From: Buddleja alternifolia
Lineage: Eukaryota > Streptophyta > Magnoliopsida > Lamiales > Scrophulariaceae
NCBI GenBank assembly: GCA_019426215.1
Contig: CM033405.1
Location: 8,533,001 to 8,597,000 of the forward strand
Reading direction: 5' to 3'
Length of the DNA stretch: 64,000 nucleotides
The notes under the pieces are model-generated. The model saw only the letters and a program-made list of their open reading frames with translations, searched no databases and was not told the DNA's origin. The position numbers were made by a program, and so were the translations under genes. Every line of letters starts with the position of its first letter. Positions within the stretch are counted from its first letter, which is position 1. Positions 23,101-34,567 of this stretch are shown one piece after another.

Positions 23101-25115
23101 TTTGCATCCTAAATATGATCAAATCGAAGGTCGAGGAATCTGTTCATGTTGTTTTTTGATGATACTAACCAAGAACCGGGTAAGTTTAATATGAATGATG
23201 TAGGAGTTGAAGATTTGTGTTATCAAGCGTCAAAAGTTACTATTGATTATGAAAGTAACGACGATGTTGAGATCTTAGTGCCACCTCCTAAGTATTCTCG
23301 AGATATTTTGGACAATCATGTTAGATTTGCTGATGATCATGAAGAAAGTGATCATCAAGAGCAAGGTAGAACCTGTGAACTTGAAGCGCCTGAGCAAGTG
23401 AACCAAGCGCCTGTTCAACCTCTTAACCCATTCAAACCAGATAGACTATGGCTGCGTGATCATCCACCAGAGCAGATTATTGGAGATGTTGGAGCGCCTG
23501 TTAGGACTAGGGCCGCTACATTCAATTAGGCCATGTTTGCAAGCTTCCTATGTCAAATAGAACCTAAGAAAGTGGATGAAGCATTATGTGATCCTAGTTA
23601 GATTGAAGCCTTGCAAGGAGAGCTTAATCAGTTTGAGCGCAGTAAGGTTTGGACGCTAGTACCAAGGCCAACTCTCCAAGGAGTTATTGGGACTAGATGG
23701 GTTTATATAAACAAGATGGATGAGAATGGCATTGTGATAAGGAACAAAGTCGGACTTGTTGCTCAAGGATATTGCCAAGAAGAGGATATTGATTTTGATG
23801 AGACATATGCTCCTGTCGCCTGTCTTGAAGCAAATAGTATGTTTATAGCGTATGCAGCGTTCAACAAGTTTACGGTGTATCAGATGGACGTTAAGAGTGC
23901 TTTCCTGAATGGTAAACTCCAAGAAGAAGTTTATGTTGAGCAACCACCAGGATTCATCAACAATCATGGTAAGGGTATAGTCTACAAGCTAGATAAAACA
24001 CTTTATGGGCTTAAGCAAGCACCCCGAGCATGGTATGACACTTTTTCTATTTTTCTTATTTGTAAAGGATTTTGAAAGGCAACGTTGATACAACGTTATT
24101 TAAAATTACCAATGACGAAGATATTCTCTTAGTCCAGATTTATGTTGATGATATTATATTTGGATCTACTAATAAACGTCTGTGTGAGAAATTTTCAAAA
24201 ATGATGCAAGAACAATTTGAAATGAGCAGGATGGGTGAATTAACTTTCTTCTTAGGATTACAAGTTAAACAACTCCCTAATGACATATTTATTAATCAAG
24301 CTAAATATACAAGAGATATGATTAAGAAATTTGGTATGAAAAATGCATCATCTTCAAAAATTCCAATGAGCCAAATGCTTAAGTTAGATACAAATGAAAG
24401 TGGGAAGAAAATTTATATCACTAATTATAGAGGTATCATTGGATCACTTCTTTATCTTACTGCTAGTAGACCTGATATTATGTTTTCGAAATGCATGTGT
24501 GCACGCTTTCAAGCTGATCCTAGAGAGTCACACTTAATTGTTGCAAAGAGAATCCTTAAATACCTAAAAGACACACAAAATATGAGCTTCTGGTATCCAA
24601 GGGACTCTCCTTTTGAACTAATTGGTTACTCAAATGCAGATTTTACAGGTTGCAAAATAGATCGTAAGAGTACTAGTGGTACATGTCAATTTCTAGGTGA
24701 TAGGTTAGTTTCATAGCATAGTAAAAAACAACAATCGATAGATACCTCTACAGCTGAAGCAGAGTATGTAGCTGTAGGAAGTTGTTGTGCATAAGTTTTG
24801 TGGATGAGCCAACAACTTAGAGATTATGGAATAATCCTAGGTCTAACCCCTATTCATTGTGATAACCAAAGCGCCCTAGCCATGACTCAAAACCCTGTTC
24901 TTCATTCCAGAACCAAACATATTGACATTAGATACCATTTTCTTCGTGACCATGTTCAAAAGAAAGATATCTTCATGCACTTTATCGGAACTCACAAACA
25001 ATTGGCAGATATCTTCACCAAAGCGCTCAACGAACAACGCTTTCTCACTTTAAGAAGTGAACTAGGTATGATTGAATTAAACTCATTATGCATCATACTT
25101 TCATTGGACATATAA
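20190..25115 (+). pseudogene. pol: Sire-A pol (protease, integrase, RT, RNase H), interrupted by a solo LTR
   Basis: Protease active site DSGSSRHM (about 20235) is followed by GAG-pre-integrase with WLWHRKMN and CDTCQMGK. The integrase starts after a frameshift near 20815, where the first catalytic Asp region reads VEDFSQ instead of the VDDFS seen in Sire-C. It is split by the solo LTR 20996-22686 and resumes with EFTNKVVEKFC and QNGVAE. RT has YVDD at 24141-24152, and a frameshift lies near 24070. RNase H (RKSTSGTC, SRTKHIDIRYHF) runs to TAA 25113-25115. Several TAG stops replace Trp or Gln. Closely related to the pol of Sire-B. Confidence 0.92.
20996..22686 (-). mobile_element. Solo LTR inserted in Sire-A integrase
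   Basis: The 1691-bp insert, read on the minus strand, begins TGTTAGG and ends CATAGCA. It is flanked by GCGAT (20991-20995) and ACGAT (22687-22691), a 5-bp target duplication with one change. Removing it restores the integrase text (IRSD before, EFTNK after). There is no internal coding region, so it is probably left by unequal LTR recombination. A Copia or Gypsy source cannot be told from the LTR alone. Confidence 0.88.
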
Positions 25116-25127
25116 TTTAGGGGGAAT
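25116..25127 (+). other. Sire-A polypurine tract after pol
   Basis: TTTAGGGGGAAT follows the pol stop directly, and a similar AAATTTAGGGGAACC lies at 25176-25190. Repeated purine tracts after pol are a Sirevirus habit. Here ORF3 lies between them and the LTR. Confidence 0.75.
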
Positions 25128-25891
25128 CCACTTTATTTATGTCTAAAAGTTTTTTGAAAAATGTTACAAGTCATCAAATTTAGGGGAACCTTAAAATTGT
25201 ATTTGAACATATCTGTAAGCGTCAATGATCAAAACTATTCTCATATGCATAGATCATCAACGCTTATCGTTATTTGTGCATGATATGTTGGACGCTCAAA
25301 CATAAAAAGATTTTAATCTTAAGCGTATCTTACAAGTGGTACATGTTAAGCGTTGAACATATTTCCTTCAACACTTAAGATAAACTTTTATAAAATTCAT
25401 GTATAACTTTTTAAATGACTAGTGACGTGATGGATAGGTTCAAAGATTAATTTTGACCTTTATCCACACGCTCCTATCACATCAAACTGGCGGGTAAATT
25501 AAAAACTTTTCAAAATGATGGTTCAGAGTTAGTACGTGTCAGTGTACCATCAAGCGCGTGCATCGCACTCTGAAAATGCCAAATGTTTTAAAAAATTTAC
25601 TCGGACGTCAAAACTTTATATATGGGAGTTACCAAATGTAACTTTCCTCTCTTACCAAAAACTCGCGTCCGCAGTTAAGACTAATAATGGATAAGATTCA
25701 ATAGTTTTACACGTGGCAAAATCTTAATGAGACGAGAAAGACACAATTTTCAAAATTTTCAATCGTGTCATTTAAAACAAATTTTTTCAAAAAAATTATT
25801 CACTTTTCACTCAAGTTATCTACAAAATTACTCGCTTTCTCTCTATCTCTCTCAAGTGAATCTCTGTTCCATCTCTTTCAAAGACTCTTCC
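25116..25891 (+). promoter_or_regulatory. Leader or promoter-like region of Sire-A ORF3
   Basis: About 775 bp without an ORF, conserved with the matching region of Sire-B (50277-51107). It contains a perfect G-box core CACGTG (25710-25715) and a TATATA-like stretch near 25618. Just before the ORF3 ATG there is a CT-rich leader (TCTCTCTATCTCTCTC, about 25845) like many plant 5'UTRs. The composition suggests ORF3 has its own promoter; this is inference. Confidence 0.5.
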
Positions 25892-26731
25892 ATGGCACAC
25901 AATAAATCCATGAGTACTGCTAAAGACACCATCAAGGTTACTGAAGGCCTTGTGGTGGACTGGAAATTTCTATACGAGCAAAATGAGATCAATATGACTG
26001 ATATTTGCCAAGGCTGGGCTTTAGACTTTCTTGATCAAGTACTCCTACTTTTTTGCTCCTGGAGTGGATACATTCTAGAGAACTGCTAAGCTTTCAAAAG
26101 ACAAGACCTCTATTTCTTACTTCTTTTCCTTTTCCAAGAAGGACTCTGCAAAGGAATTTGTTTTGTCTGCTGCTTCCATTGCCAAGAACTTCAAGTTGCC
26201 TAATTAAGGTGAGGCATTGGAGTCTATTACTGCTGAACAAATTGAGGAAGCATGGTCGAAGATGCTTGCTTATGATGATGCTGCATAAAAACCGCACTTT
26301 GAGAAGAAAGACATTGTGCCAAAGTACAAACTTCTTGCTGATTTCTGTAGCAAGATTATAAAATTCTAGGTGGGAACCTTCGATAAGGTCAACCCTATGC
26401 AGTTTCAGATGATGACGGCCATACTCTTGGACATCAAGATAAACTGGAGCAAGTATGTGTTCGGTCGGTTTAGGGATTGTTTAGCAACAACGAATAAACC
26501 CTATGGTGTGATTTTGAGTGATCTGCTATTCAGAGCAGAGTGTGTTCACTAGTCTGGGCTTCCTTTGGCTAAAGCAAAGTTGTTAGGGAAGAGGATTGTG
26601 AAGAATCTCCTCAACCCTCACAGAGTTGGCGGAGCTGCGAAACCCGTAGCTGAGCGCCAAGTTGTGCGCGAAGCGTCTGACGAGGAAGCGTAGCGTCCGA
26701 CTCTTGTAGAAGCTGTGAAGCGTCCAGCTGA
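25892..26731 (+). pseudogene. Sire-A ORF3, N-terminal 280 codons, broken
   Basis: Function unknown. The ATG at 25892 aligns with the ORF3 start of Sire-B and both share a conserved N-terminus (TIKVTEGLVVDWKF, YEQNEINMTD). Frameshifts (near 26010 and 26050) and stops (near 26206, 26286, 26369, 26550 and 26692) kill it. Shared blocks include NPMQFQMMTAIL, KPYGVILSDLLFRAECVH and LPLAKAKLLGKRIVKN. The copy ends at about 26731, where it is fused to the middle of the 3' LTR by a deletion. It lacks the roughly 500 C-terminal codons kept in Sire-B. No signal peptide or membrane helix is evident. Confidence 0.8.
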
Positions 26732-27171
26732 GTGTTCGAGGAGAAGAAGGATGTAGTTGGGATTACACCACCCAACGAACCTTTCGATTCTTTGTGTTCT
26801 TTACTTTATCGTCACTTTATTATTGTCATATCATTGCATAAATCGATTAAGTAAAACACATCGATAAAATCATTGAAAGCTAAGCAACTAAATAAAACTT
26901 TCTGACGCTAAAAATATTGCAAAAGGAAGACTTAAAATCATTCCGTTGTGCTAACCCTGATTAAAGAACTGAACGTTTAAACCTACTTGGTTATAGTATT
27001 CAAATCTTGAGTCTAAGTTAATCTTTTCTTAGCAGTCTTCAAAGTAGACGCTCAGCCAAGCGTCCAAACCAATTTTAATACAAAACTTTTTGAAGTAAAA
27101 AAAGACTTCAGGGTCTATTCAACCCCCCCCCCCCCCTTCTAGACCCTTTCGTATGCCACTAGGGACCAACA
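26732..27171 (+). repeat. Sire-A 3' LTR, 5'-truncated
   Basis: Matches the last 450 bp of the 5' LTR (from about 17403) with roughly 18 substitutions by hand count and one small indel. The first kilobase (U3 and TATA box) is missing. Confidence 0.92.
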
Positions 27172-27176
27172 CAAAT

Positions 27177-28313
27177 TAAACCATTATCATATTATAAATA
27201 TTTTCTTCACTACTTTGAATTAAAGTCAATTAATTAAAATATAAATCCTAATACTGAATAAAAATGAATAGCATTTTTAAAAAACACAAAGTAATATGAT
27301 GTTAAATTGATAATGACAATTATAATATAAAAGAAACAAGAAAAAAATTGAACATCAATTAATTCACTCTACTACTTTATATTAGCACATAGTAAACAAA
27401 TTTATTTTTTTGTTCAATCGATAGGTTTAATCCATCAGCACGATTACACATAACTAAGTAATATAAATTAATCATCACCCATATCAAATAAAAAAAACAA
27501 TAATGTTAAAATTAGTTAAAAAATTCACGCAACATGCACGTAAATAAATTGTGAATTCATATTTGAATACACAATTTTTTTAAAAAAAATTGTTTGTTAA
27601 CAGCTTTGATGAATAATTTTATATTTAGTATGAAAATATATATTTTACATTATTATGCTCTTCATAAATATATTATTTTGGCAGAATTATTTAGATAAAT
27701 TAAAAAGAGATCCTATTTTTTTTCATCTATATCGAGCATTAAAAGTATATGATGGTATGGTGGTGTATATGGTGACAAAAAAAAAAATAAAATAAAATAT
27801 ATGAAGTAAAATAAAATCTTGGTTATTGTTTATTAATGTGTACTTTTGTCATTTTTTTAGAGAGAAAAATAAGAATGGAGCTGCTATAGTGATTATCGGA
27901 GCTCCAATATCAATCCCATTGAATATATAACTGTTTATTTGTGAAAATACTATCAAATTTAGAAAGAACAAGATCATAGAGATCTTTTTTTAATGTCTAT
28001 TGATGCAATTAAGTTTTTCAAGTTTATTAAAAAAATGTGATATTTTTTACAAACAAAAAACACATATACATATATATATATATATATATATTTGAAAGTT
28101 TATTATGTCCTCACTCTATACTACTGCAATCATACTTTTATTTCTTTATTTAATTTTTAATTAGTTGAAGATTAAGTTATTTAATAAATTAGCTAGCTTT
28201 AAATGAAATTGGGATAACAATTATTAAAATTTTATTTTACAGGGTGCAAAATACTATATAACTTTGTCCTATGGGGTGTAAGGTTAAATTTTCATGTTAT
28301 ACAATTCAGGGTC
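27177..28313. other. Intergenic, AT-rich, no gene seen
   Basis: Contains an (AT)n run near 28069-28092 and the right arm of the possible split TIR element (27877-27905). No ORF is supported. Confidence 0.4.
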
Positions 28314-28426
28314 ATTTCGGTCCACAAATATTGTTTAGGGGGTACAGGAAGTTTTTATTAGTAGAGGGGGATTTCGGTCCACAAATATTGTTTAGGGGGT
28401 ATTGAAGTTTTTGTTAGTAGAGGGGG
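28314..28426 (+). repeat. 57-bp tandem duplication
   Basis: ATTTCGGTCCACAAATATTG starts at 28314 and again at 28371, each followed by TTTAGGGGGTA and TTAGTAGAGGGGG. It lies in GGGG-rich text resembling MITE ends, but no flanking duplication was found. Confidence 0.85.
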
Positions 28427-28883
28427 TAATTGATATATACCCCATAGTCTAAGGGGGCTAAGTGGATTTAACCCTTATAAGAAAAAGTATACTAATTATG
28501 ATGGCAAATAAATGGTAAGAAGATCCTAACCTTCAAAGAGTGAACACAATATTAATTTCTATTATATAGAGAATTTCCCTAATTTATAAATAGGATTTTT
28601 TTTTAAATGTTAAACTTCTTATAATATTGTCTTTCAAATTCAAGTGCAGAATCTTTGAAGGGGTTTAAGTAATCAAAAAGAGGGATCATTCCTTCTCAAT
28701 GCCCAAATATAGAATTTTCAATCTTTGTTTTTTTTTTTTTCATTTCTCTTTGAATATTCAGGAGAAATTTTTGAGTTTATATGTAATTTATATGTGCTTC
28801 TATATATTATAGCTATTAATTTTTATATTCTTCATATATGCTAAAATGAATAGCTACATATAAAGCCTCTTGCAGGCTGAGCA

Positions 28884-30022
28884 TGTTAGAAAAATATATG
28901 TGAGCCTACTCAGGCTTAGTATTTTCAAGAATGGATTCAAAGTCGAGGCAAATGTTGTACACTTTATCTATGAAACGAAATTGCCCCGCTCACGGTGCTT
29001 ACGGGATATGGCAATCGTTTCCCAAGATTCAACAAGTTAGTAAGGAAGTAGTAGCACCACAACTTCTTTACTCTACTAACAAACTTTGTTTTGAACTCAC
29101 TTTTTATGTAAGAATGCACTTAAAATTAAATGCAGAAAAGAGAGAAGAGAATTGTTTTTAGGGATGAAGAAATCGGATTTATGGAGGGGGCTATTTATAG
29201 AAGTCGAAAAGATGTGTGCTAGCAAACATGACTTTTCACTTTAGCCCCTAAAGGTGCCTTTTTGGTCAAACAGCACCGTTTCGGCCAAAACAGGCACCAT
29301 TTCGGCGAAACAGTGCCTTTTGACAGAAACACGGTCCATGTGCACTGGTACACATGAGATCGTGGCCATCGATCACATGGATATGGTGCACGGATCACGT
29401 CCGATCGTGTAGAGACATCATCTAACGGTAAGGAATTAATTCGGAATTTAAATAAGAAATTAATTTGAATTTTGAATTTCAAATTCAAACAATTTCCCTC
29501 CAAAAAGATAAGTTAGGTGAACTCAAGTCCAAGCAAGCCCAACCCACACCCACGTCCACAGACCACGGACTCGGGCCGACACCGAGCCGACCGTCCAGTC
29601 GGACGGACGGCGGCGACGGCGCACGCACGCGTGTGGTTAGACCGGGCCATATCTAAGTCCTCTCTCATCCACAAAATTGTAGTGACCTAAGGGTCAAACT
29701 AAGATTTGTAAGACAATCATATATAAGGACAATTCTTTTTGGTTATGGTTTCTATGTGGGATGAGCTTACTTTAGCTCCTTTAAGTTCTCATTCCCAATT
29801 AACTTCCAAACACAAGTTTGAGTAGCTGACTTTGGACTTTAATTTCTCATTCATCCCATATTGGATTTGAGAATGTAAATATACCAAATTAATCTACTTA
29901 CGGTGTAGATTAATAATATCCAAAGATATTCCAATTTTGACAAATGGAACTTACTCAAATCGTTAGCTAAAGTTAGGTGAAAATCACATTTCCCCCATCT
30001 AACTTGATCCAATTTTCGAACA
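28884..30022 (-). repeat. Element D 3' LTR
   Basis: Starts TGTTAGAAAAATATATGTGA on the plus strand and matches 35497-36639 throughout with scattered changes. It includes a GC-rich stretch (about 29565-29640) and shared AGTAGCTGACTTTGGACTTT-type words. The opposite end reads CGAACA. Confidence 0.92.
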
Positions 30023-30599
30023 ATCCCCCACATGAATGAAATTAATGCAAAGTTTTCATGCAGACGCTTAAGAGAGTTTAAGTGAGAGGCTATTGCATCA
30101 GGAGAGGTAGTTTTTTGCTTTGCACCTTCCTTAGTGTCATACCATCGGATTTACTTGCTGGGCAATGAACGTGATGTCTTGAACTGATCAGCATTTTGTG
30201 TAAACCAAGACAATGATACACACACAATAACTTCTCTAACAAAGTTACTTGTTCTCACTGTTGTGTCCGTTTTGGTCATGGAACACATCTTGGATTCATA
30301 AGTGTTTAATGTTAATGTCTAACATTTGAAATGGCCCTCACTTCACACGTATATAGGTGACACTCCTATCAAGAGTACCCTGTCATACTCCACTTTGTTA
30401 CGTCTCATCACCCTTTGAGACAATATAGGAATCATTAAAAGCTTGTAGCTTAACCTTACCTCCGCTCTACAGGTTTTGCACTTGTTCTATCCTAGGAATG
30501 GATAGGAGATTTATTAAAACTCCTCAAGTGCGACACTGAATCTTCATAACTTAGTTGTCCCTTTTGAACCAAGATCTTGGGATCTCCAGTTAACATGGT

Positions 30600-33500
30600 T
30601 GGGTTATCGCTATGTAGATTCTTAAAATGTAGGATTTAATCCCATTCCCCGATAGACAGTATATTTGATCTCTAGGCAAAGCTTTTGTTAATGGATCCGC
30701 AATATTCTCTTTAGATTTTATATATATCGATAGAGATGATGCCACTAGAGATCAACTGCTTAATGGTATTATGTCTTCGACGTATATGTTGAGACTTACC
30801 ATTGTACATGCTACTTTGTGCTCTTCCAATTGCCGTTGTACTATCGCAATGTATAGTATGGGAGGCACAGTGTTCAGCCAACAAGGAATGTCTTCTAAGA
30901 AATTACGAAGCCACTCGGCTTCTTCTCCAGCCTTATCTATAGCTATAAACTCCGAATCCATCGTGGATCGAGCTATGCACGTTTGTTTAGAAGACTTCCA
31001 TGACACTGCTCCACCACCAATAGTAAACACATAACCACTAGTGGACTTTGAGTCTTTCGTGTCAGGTATCCAATTCGCATTAGCGTATCCTTCTAATACA
31101 GCGGGATATCTTTTATAATGTAATCCATAATTCCAAGCATATTTCAGATATCTTAGAACTCTAGTCAGTGCTGTGCAATGGTCACTACTAGGATTACTTG
31201 TAAATCTACTCAGTTTATGTACTGAGTGTGCAATATCCGAACGTGTGCAGTTTACGATATACATAAGACTGCCAATAATCCTTGAATATTCCAATTGAGA
31301 TACGGTTTTGCCATGGTTTTTAGTTAAATGTAAACTAAGATCCATAGGCGTCTTACAAGGTTTACAATCAAACTGATTAAACCTTTTCAACACATTCTCA
31401 ATGTAATGAGATTGTGATAAAACAATTCCATCAGATGTCCTAGAAATCTTGATTCCTAGTATGACATCAGTTTGCACCCATATCTTTCATGTCAAAGTTC
31501 TTCTTTAACATTGATTTAGTCTCCATGATAATATCATGACTACTTCCCATAATAAGCATATCATCTACATATAGACATACAATTACATATGCTTTAGGTG
31601 TGCCTTTATGTAAACACATTTGTCACATTCATTTATCTGAAACCATTTGACAACATTGTCTTGTCAAATTTTTCGTGCCATTACTTTGGCGCTTGTTTAA
31701 GTCTATACAAAGACCTAACAAGTCTACACACCTTGTTCTCTTTTCCAGGAGCTATGTACCCCTCGGGTTGCTCTATATAAATTTCTTCATCTAATTCACC
31801 GTTTAGAAAGGCGGTTTTAACATCCATTTGATGTATCTCGAGATCATACAATGTGGCGATTGCAATGAGTACTCTAATGGAAGTTATCCTCGTTACCAGT
31901 GAATAGGTATCAAAGAAGTCAAGACCTTCAGTTTGTTTAAAGCCTTTTACGACCAAATGAGCCTTATATTTGTCAATAGAACCATCAACTTTGTATTTCT
32001 TTTTCAGAATCCATTTACAACCCAACGGCTTGCTACCTTTAGGAAGATCAACTAATTCCCAGGTATGGTTCTGCATTATCGGTCTATTTCACTATTATAG
32101 CCTCTTTCCAGAGCGTGCATCCGGACTAGATACGCTTCTTCGATTGTTCTAGCTCATTTTCTACATATAAGTTAGAAAATCTGGACCAAAGACTTAGCTA
32201 CTTTTGTCCTTTACTACGACGTGGTTCTTCATCCATTTGATGTGAATCACTTGTACTTCATAAGTTCTCTTATTTGAACTTGTTCTTTCCTATATTTACA
32301 AGGAAGATATCCTCGAAAAAGATAACATTTCTTAATTCAATAATGTGTTTTCATGTACCTCGGGATTATCAGACTTATGTACGAGGAATCGATAGGCACT
32401 ACTATTATGCATATCCAATGAATATGCAATCAACCGTTTTTGGGCCAATTTTAACATGTTTAGGCTCAGGTACTTCTACCTTAGCCAAGCACCCCCACAC
32501 TTTTAAGTATTTGTAAGAAGGTTTATGACCTTTCCATAATTCATAAGGAGTTTCACTCCTAGTTTTGTGTGGTATTTTATTTAGAATGTAGTTGGCTGAA
32601 AGTATCGCTTCCCCCCACAAGTATTGAGGTAAGCCCGAATTTATCAACATAGCATTCATCATCTCCTTTAGAGTACGATTTTTACGTTCAGCTACGCCAT
32701 TTGATTGAGGAGAATAAGGTGCGGTAGTTTGATGAATAATACCATTCTTGACAAATTCATCAAGTGGTGCTCCATATTCCGACTAAGTTGATTTTCAACT
32801 TCATTCTTATATTGTTTAAATACTTCAACGGCCTCGTCTTTGCTTCTTAGCAAATATATATAACAGTAGCGTGTGCAATCATCGATGAATGTAATGAAAT
32901 ATTTCTACCACCTCTAGTTTGCACAAACTTTAAAGAGAAAAGCAGATACCCCCCCCCCCCCCCCCAACTATTAGGTGATGTGCACTTTGCCCTCCAAACT
33001 ATTAAAGTTGTAGTTAACACCTTAACCATCAAATATTGCACTTTGTCCCCTCGATCAAATCAGGCGGAATATAATGGAATATTCCGTCATGCAAGGTAAT
33101 CATCACACAGGGGCAAAGTGCACATCACCCTATAGGTTGGGGGATTGTTTGCTAATATTTCTTTTTTTTAATTCAAATACTCTTAATTTTCCAAAAAAAA
33201 TATTAACCAATTTGAGAAAAAACACAACACAAAAAAAAGGAAAAATTCATAAATAATTACTAAAATTTTGATAATTTTAGAAAGACGTCAAAGGGGACAA
33301 AAATAGAAAATTCCGGGAAAAACATTCAACTAAATTTCTGGAAAATTCATAAACAATAGAAAAGTAATAGAGAAAATTAAAATTTGAAAATTCAAAAATG
33401 AAAATAAAATAGAACAATATAAAAGGATTTTTTATGTTTTTACTAATTTTTTTTAATTTAAAATTTTATTTTTTTCCTTTTTTTCTTATTTATTTTCATG

Positions 33501-34567
33501 TTTTCGGATTTTTGAATTTTGAATTTATTTTCTTCTAATTTTTGTTTATTATTTAAAAATTTATTAGAACTTTTTTATTTTATTATTATTTTTCTGGATA
33601 CTCCAGTTTTTTCTTTTTTTTGGGACATTTTTTATTTTTAGTTTTCTTTTTGGAAAATTAATAATATTTGAATTAAAAACAAAAATATTAGCAGATAGCC
33701 CCCCAACCTATAGGGTGATATGCACTTTGCCCCCTAACCTATGCGATTTGTAGCACTTTGCCCCTGTGTGACGATTTTACCCTTGCATGTGCCGGAATAT
33801 GCCATTATATTCCGCCGGAATTTGACCGAGGGGGCAAAGTGCACATATTTGATAGGTTAGGATGTTGACTGCAACTTTTAATAGTTTGAGGGGCAAAGTG
33901 TACATCACCTAATAGTTTGGGGGGTTATCTGCTATTTTCTCAACTTTAAATCACAAATGTCGGTGTGAATAAGTTCTAGAGGTTCGGTAATTCTTTAAAC
34001 AGAATGAAAAGAAGTTTTAGTTAATTTAGCTTCGACACAAATTTCACACTTATCGTGATTATCAATTTTAAAAGTTGGCAACAAATTTAAATTGATAAGT
34101 CAACGTAAAGTATTAAAATTCACATGTCCTAATCTAACATGCCATAAGTTTGAACACTCAATCAAGTAAGAAGAAATATTCTTTTCGCATTCATACTTTC
34201 CAAGGTCACGAATGACCGTCATTACATTCATTTTGAAAAGGCTCTTATCAAGATAACCTTTTCCTACAAACATTCCACTCTTAGTGAGTGCTACTCTTTT
34301 AGCCTCAAAAGCTAACTTAAAACCACCTTAACTAAAGCAGATCCCGAATCAATTCTTGCGAATGTCGGGTACATGTAGCACGTCACCCAGTGTTAGCTCT
34401 TTTCCTGAGGTCATCTTCAAAGCACTCTTCCAAGTCTAACTACCGTCGAGGTTGAAGGATTTCCCATGTAAGTTTGCGTCCACTAATAGGAGATACCTCG
34501 AAAACATCTCCTTGTCCAGCAAATGTGTCGAGTTGCTCCAGTGTTGATGAACCACTCTTTTGGGTTA
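30600..34567 (-). pseudogene. pol: Element D pol, interrupted by a MITE
   Basis: Read on the minus strand from 34567: a decayed protease region, then GAG-pre-integrase (HVRLGHVNF and CEICVEAK text, about 34140-34020) and integrase (FIDDCTRYCYIYLL near 32880; NGVAERKNRTLKEMMN near 32690). The second catalytic Asp segment seems deleted near 32790. RT is at 31681-32076, with an intact YVDD codon block at 31559-31570 and RNase H at 30752-31477 ([20 protein letters not shown]). The end (KENIADPLTKALPRDQI) lies near 30660. Frame changes and stops break it. The MITE 32935-33941 splits the integrase just after the LIHTDICDLK text. Confidence 0.9.
32935..33941. mobile_element. Mutator-type MITE inside element D integrase
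   Basis: A 9-bp target duplication AACTTTAAA (32926-32934 and 33942-33950) flanks a 1007-bp noncoding element. Its imperfect terminal inverted repeats exceed 200 bp, starting GAGAAAAGCAGATA and GAGAAAATAGCAGATA. Both arms repeat GGGGCAAAGTGCACAT-type words, and a run of 17 C lies at 32949-32965. It has no transposase. Removing it rejoins the integrase reading. Confidence 0.92.

Larger units (their letters stand above)
16356..27171 (+). mobile_element. Sire-A: Sirevirus-like Copia element with a third ORF
   Basis: The element is flanked by a perfect 5-bp target duplication CAAAT (16351-16355 and 27172-27176). It has a 1502-bp 5' LTR, a PBS, a gag with coiled coil and zinc knuckle, a Copia-order pol, a polypurine tract, an extra ORF and a truncated 3' LTR of about 440 bp. 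Pol wording ([36 protein letters not shown]) is Sirevirus-like. A 1.69-kb solo LTR sits in the integrase. All genes are broken. LTR divergence over the shared 430 bp is about 4% by hand count, so it is older than Copia-1. Confidence 0.93.
16252..27905. repeat. Possible small TIR element split by Sire-A
   Basis: An imperfect inverted repeat of about 27-29 bp lies at 16252-16278 (ACTATAAGAGCTCC part) and 27877-27905 (GGAGCTGCTATAGTG part). If Sire-A is removed the arms are about 0.8 kb apart. This would be a MITE that received Sire-A. The arms are short and imperfect. Confidence 0.4.

Noticed and set aside
29465..29656. ORF in the GC-rich part of the element D LTR (and its partner at 36086-36271)
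   Set aside because: LTR sequence; the similarity of the two ORFs only reflects LTR duplication.
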